From NCBI GenBank assembly GCA_030037705.1, contig JASHQE010000107.1, positions 1 to 64,000 of the forward strand: a stretch of 64,000 nt of DNA, written 5' to 3'. The notes beneath the pieces are model-generated. The model did not search any database and was not told where the DNA came from. It worked only from the letters and a program-made list of their open reading frames with translations. The DNA comes from Acidobacteriaceae bacterium. GTDB lineage: Bacteria; Acidobacteriota; Terriglobia; Terriglobales; Acidobacteriaceae. Position 1 is the stretch's first letter. Every line of letters begins with the position of its first letter. Both the position numbers and the translations under genes were made by a program. Below are positions 60,703 to 64,000 of this stretch, piece after piece.

Positions 60703-61332
60703 TCAATCGAGATGCACCAGCCCTCGCTGGAAGGCATAAATCGTTGCCTGCGTGCGGTCTCGCGCGCCCATCTTACCCAGGACACTACTTACATGCACCC
60801 GCACTGTTTTCTCGGCAATATTCAGAAAATCGGCAATGTCCCGATTATTCAAGCCCTTAGTAATGCAGGTAAGTACCTCTAACTCGCGCGGTGTAAGATC
60901 GACGGCGGGCATGCGCTCGGCCAGGCGGTCTCTGGCGGCTCGGGGAAAATAGCGCGTGCCGCGGTAAACAGCGAGAATGGCTTCAACCAGCACCTGCCCG
61001 CTGGCGTCTTTTGTCAGATAAGCCATGGCGCCATTGCGCACGGCGCGGTAGATATCCTCGCTGCCTTCATAGTTAGAAAGAACAACGATCTTTGCCGTGG
61101 GGTTCTGACTGCGGATCGCCGCGATGGCATCGAAACCATTCACACGCGGTAATCTGAGATCCATCACGATCACATCGGGACGTAGCTCTCGGCTAAGCGC
61201 AATTCCCTGCTCGCCATCCAAAGCCTCGCCGAGGATGGTCATATCCGAGCGCCCCTGCAAGATCGAGCGCAGCGCGAGACGGGCAAGAAAGTGGTCTTCA
61301 ATGAGCAAGACTTGAATGGGCCGGCTAATCAT
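60703..61332 (-). CDS. NarL/FixJ-family response regulator
   Basis: The 209-residue regulator has a complete receiver (acidic pair in LLIEDH, acceptor Asp58 in VIVMDLRLPR, Lys in YLTKDAS) and a LuxR-type helix-turn-helix (LTPRELEVLTCITKGLNNRD, VRVHVSSVLGKMGA). Its ATG overlaps the kinase stop by 4 bp, so the pair is a two-component system. It may control the adjacent TonB receptor and fucosidase. Confidence 0.93.
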   Translation of the reverse strand: MISRPIQVLLIEDHFLARLALRSILQGRSDMTILGEALDGEQGIALSRELRPDVIVMDLRLPRVNGFDAIAAIRSQNPTAKIVVLSNYEGSEDIYRAVRNGAMAYLTKDASGQVLVEAILAVYRGTRYFPRAARDRLAERMPAVDLTPRELEVLTCITKGLNNRDIADFLNIAEKTVRVHVSSVLGKMGARDRTQATIYAFQRGLVHLD

Positions 61333-64000
61333 GCACGCACTCCTGTGGCGAGAGCGGATACCTGAAAGGGAACGTTTACGACAATTTCGGTCCCGCGTCC
61401 CGTCGCCGTCTCCACACGCAGCGTTCCGCCCAGTTTGCGCGCGCGTTCTTCCATGACCGGGATACCGAAATGCCCTTTCATCACCTCGGAAGCGGCGGAC
61501 GGTTGGAAACCTCGTCCATCATCTTTCACCGACAGGCTGAGCGCGCCGTTTTGATAGTGCAGCCGTATGGAGATCCGGTTTGGTTCGGCATGACGCAGCG
61601 CATTAATGACTGCTTCCTGCCCGATGCAGACCAACTGATGCACAGAGCCGGGGGCCAGCGGCACCTCATTGCCGATGACCTCGAGACGCGTCTCGACCTG
61701 CCGTGTCGTTCGCATCGTGGAGAGCGTTCGCTCAAGCGCCAGCGAGAGCGTGTCCGCAGGTTCGTCGCCATCGCGAAGATCCCAGATAATCCGCCGCGCC
61801 TCGGCTTGGCAATGGCTCACCATGCTGCGCGCCAGCTCGCACGATTGCGTGGCCGGGCTTGAGCCGCCGGCATTGCTCTCGCGAAACAGGCGCACGGTAG
61901 TCTCCAATTGCCAGGAGATGGCGGCGAAGCCCGCCATTAACGTGTCGTGCCACTCCCGCGCGATGCGATTGCGCTCTTCGAGCACCAGGCCTAACGCGCC
62001 CTTCATCCGTGTCATCCGCCAGCGTAAGAACTGAAGGGCAAGCAGACAGAACGCGAGGAGCAGGATCGCGTAGAACCAAAGCGTCTGATAAAAAAACGGC
62101 CTTTGCCTGACGGCGAGCTCGGCCGTCTGATTGTTCCAAGCCATCCCTTCATCTCTGGCCTGGACCACGAACTGGTAGTGCCCCGGCGGCAGGCGCTTGT
62201 AGTGCGCGGTGCGGCCACGCGTCACGCTCCAGTCTTTGTCATAGCCGTCCAGCCGGTAACGGAACTCCAGTTGTCCTGGATTGGCCAGCCGTTTCGCCGT
62301 AAAGTGAATCGTCAATTCATTCAGGCCGGGCGGCAAATCCAGTATTCCTGCAGGATCCATATCCACGCCGTCCAGCGTCGTGTCTTCGATTCGCACTGCT
62401 GGTGGCGGATACTCAATCTGCGCCGCCGTTGCAGCGGTATGAACAAATCCTCTGGCCGTGGCGAACCAGAGGCTGCCGTCCTTGGCCAGTGTGGCTGCAG
62501 GCTGCGACGGTCCCCCGCATTCACTACTCCGGGTTCCGTCGGATTTACCGAGAAGCAGGCTGTCGAGCGTGATCCGGGCGCCGTGAGCCAAGCCGTTCAA
62601 CTGCTGTGCGGATACACGCAGCAAGCCGCGTGTAGTGCCCATCCAAATAAATCCTCGTCCATCGTCCAGAACTGAAAAAACGGGATACTCAGACGGTCCG
62701 TTCTGAGTGGGAATATGCCGGGCGTTGACGCCCTCGATCAGATCCACTCCGCCCGCCTTCGTACCGGCCCAGGTATTCCCGGCACGGTCCTCTGCAATCG
62801 AAAGCACATATGGATGCGAAAGCCCTGACACCGCCTGCGCCCGCTGGCCGTCAATGCGGTAAAGACCATTCGACGTGCCCACCAGCATAGTGCCGTCTCG
62901 ATCCTGGCTCAGACAGGTGACCAGTTGCCCAGGAAGCAGCATCTGGCGATCTGGGCCAGGCGTTCCTCCAGGAAAACGCAGCAGTCCAGTGTAGGTGCCC
63001 ACCCACAAGGCTCCCTGGTTATCCCCGACGATCGTGCTCACGGCATTGCCCGGCGACTCGGTTCCCAAAAGATAGTGATGAAATTCGTTGCCGTCGTAGC
63101 TATAGATTCCGTTGAACCACGTCCCTATCCATATGTTGCCGCGGCGGTCCTGAGCGAGCGCTCGAATTGGCACGGTCGCCGGCGTCCCGTTCAAATGCAC
63201 AGTTTCAAGGCGTCCACTGTGAAGTCGAAAGACTCCCTTCCCCCATGTACCCATCCACAGATCGCCGTCGCGTGCGCCCAAAACGTTTGCCGCGTACTCG
63301 GCCGGCAGACCTTCAGGCCTGCCGTAAGGAATCAGCGGAGCTTTGCGCCACCGCTCCATACCGCCATTCATCATGCCGATCCACAGATTCTGCTCGTCGT
63401 CGATATACATGGAGCGGATCGCGTCGTTCGGCAGGCCATCCGCGCTTGTCCAGAACGAGACTTGGCCATCCGGCTCAATGCGGCAAATGCCGCGGTGCCG
63501 CGTGCCAACCCACAGGTTGCCATCACGATCACCGACAAGCAGAGTGACGGGACCGGAAACCTTCGTGTTTGGCAGCTCTTGCCAGCCTTCGCCGCGCGGC
63601 ACCAGTTGGACAACGCCGTGCATCATCCCAACCCAGATGCGGTGTTGAGGATCGCGATAAACCGCCACGGCCATACCTGACGATGCGGGCTGATGCAGTA
63701 CGAAGGGCAGAGCAACGCCATTCCTCCATAGAAAAAGCCCCCGCGACGTGACGAAGAACACGCCGCCGCGTCCGTCCTCGGCAAACGGCGTGGTGATATC
63801 GCCGGAGATCATGCCGCAGTCTTTAAGCAGTTCGATTTTCTCGCTGTGGATGCGCTCGATTCCATTCTGCGTCGCTACCCAAACAGCTCCATCTTCGGCT
63901 TCATAAAACATGCGGATCCGATCGGTAGGAAACCCTTCCTTTTCGCTCAAGCTTTCGGTCCCGCCCGATTTACGCTGGATCACGATGCCGCGTCCATCCG
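61329..64000 (-). CDS. Propeller-domain sensor histidine kinase, 5' end missing
   Basis: At least 890 codons are in the window and the frame stays open to its edge, so the N-terminus is outside. The order is ligand-sensor propeller repeats (units such as DGNLWVGTRHRGICRI, many times, to about residue 480 of this fragment), a Y_Y_Y-type domain (about 540-610), one membrane helix (about 625-645), a HisKA_3 dimerisation helix (EERNRIAREWHDTL) and an ATP-binding domain (QEAVINALRHAE, DDGRGFQP). Such proteins sense polysaccharide breakdown products in the periplasm. The partner regulator follows by an ATGA overlap. Confidence 0.9.
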   Translation of the reverse strand, partial: DGRGIVIQRKSGGTESLSEKEGFPTDRIRMFYEAEDGAVWVATQNGIERIHSEKIELLKDCGMISGDITTPFAEDGRGGVFFVTSRGLFLWRNGVALPFVLHQPASSGMAVAVYRDPQHRIWVGMMHGVVQLVPRGEGWQELPNTKVSGPVTLLVGDRDGNLWVGTRHRGICRIEPDGQVSFWTSADGLPNDAIRSMYIDDEQNLWIGMMNGGMERWRKAPLIPYGRPEGLPAEYAANVLGARDGDLWMGTWGKGVFRLHSGRLETVHLNGTPATVPIRALAQDRRGNIWIGTWFNGIYSYDGNEFHHYLLGTESPGNAVSTIVGDNQGALWVGTYTGLLRFPGGTPGPDRQMLLPGQLVTCLSQDRDGTMLVGTSNGLYRIDGQRAQAVSGLSHPYVLSIAEDRAGNTWAGTKAGGVDLIEGVNARHIPTQNGPSEYPVFSVLDDGRGFIWMGTTRGLLRVSAQQLNGLAHGARITLDSLLLGKSDGTRSSECGGPSQPAATLAKDGSLWFATARGFVHTAATAAQIEYPPPAVRIEDTTLDGVDMDPAGILDLPPGLNELTIHFTAKRLANPGQLEFRYRLDGYDKDWSVTRGRTAHYKRLPPGHYQFVVQARDEGMAWNNQTAELAVRQRPFFYQTLWFYAILLLAFCLLALQFLRWRMTRMKGALGLVLEERNRIAREWHDTLMAGFAAISWQLETTVRLFRESNAGGSSPATQSCELARSMVSHCQAEARRIIWDLRDGDEPADTLSLALERTLSTMRTTRQVETRLEVIGNEVPLAPGSVHQLVCIGQEAVINALRHAEPNRISIRLHYQNGALSLSVKDDGRGFQPSAASEVMKGHFGIPVMEERARKLGGTLRVETATGRGTEIVVNVPFQVSALATGVRA

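Overview
The window looks like a chromosomal segment of an Acidobacteriota bacterium, probably class Terriglobia. I infer this from the large Oar-type TonB receptor with an N-terminal carboxypeptidase-like domain, the hybrid sensor with ligand-sensor propeller repeats, the outer-membrane L- and P-ring flagellar genes, and the divergent architecture of many flagellar proteins. No rRNA gene, tRNA gene, CRISPR array, insertion sequence or prophage was recognised.

Layout. (1) 1-4539, minus strand: a Tat-exported, PaoABC-like molybdenum hydroxylase operon (2Fe-2S, Mo and FAD/4Fe-4S subunits) followed by a truncated membrane-protein gene. A 113-bp nested inverted-repeat element lies inside the operon. 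(2) 5091-9687: a MarR regulator, a PilZ gene paired with a LuxR-type regulator whose receiver is degenerate, a secreted protein of Pro-rich tandem repeats, and two small conserved-looking membrane proteins. (3) 9781-17566: an aldo/keto reductase and two different MotA/MotB stator pairs, one on each strand, flanking a PAS-GGDEF-EAL protein, then a second PilZ protein.

(4) 17775-23210: flagellar regulators. These are an OmpR-type regulator with a degenerate kinase partner, a sigma-54 activator that has lost its DNA-binding domain, and a complete FleS/FleR-type two-component pair behind a sigma-54 promoter. (5) 23211-54977: an almost complete flagellar locus. It runs flgBC-fliEFGHIJK-flgDE, fliNOPQR-flhBA-fliA-fliM-fliN2, two accessory genes (an MshEN-like protein and an HDOD protein), and flgFGAHIJMNKL. 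fliD-fliS and the flagellin gene fliC follow on the opposite strand. (6) 55251-64000, minus strand: a GH29 alpha-L-fucosidase, a TonB-dependent receptor, a NarL-type regulator and its large hybrid sensor kinase, which runs off the window.

How it fits together. The promoter sequences I can read suggest a three-tier flagellar hierarchy. Sigma-54 promoters (-24/-12) precede fleS, fliK and flgF. Sigma-28 promoters of the form TRAA/AGAA-N15-GCCGATAR precede the second motAB pair, the HDOD gene, flgM, fliD and fliC. The sigma-28 gene (fliA) and its antagonist (flgM) are both present. Several proteins that read or degrade c-di-GMP (two PilZ, one EAL, possibly one MshEN) suggest second-messenger control of motility. 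Notable absences or losses are flhF/flhG, fliL, the CheY-docking peptide of FliM, the membrane anchor of FliO and the C-terminal half of FlgD.
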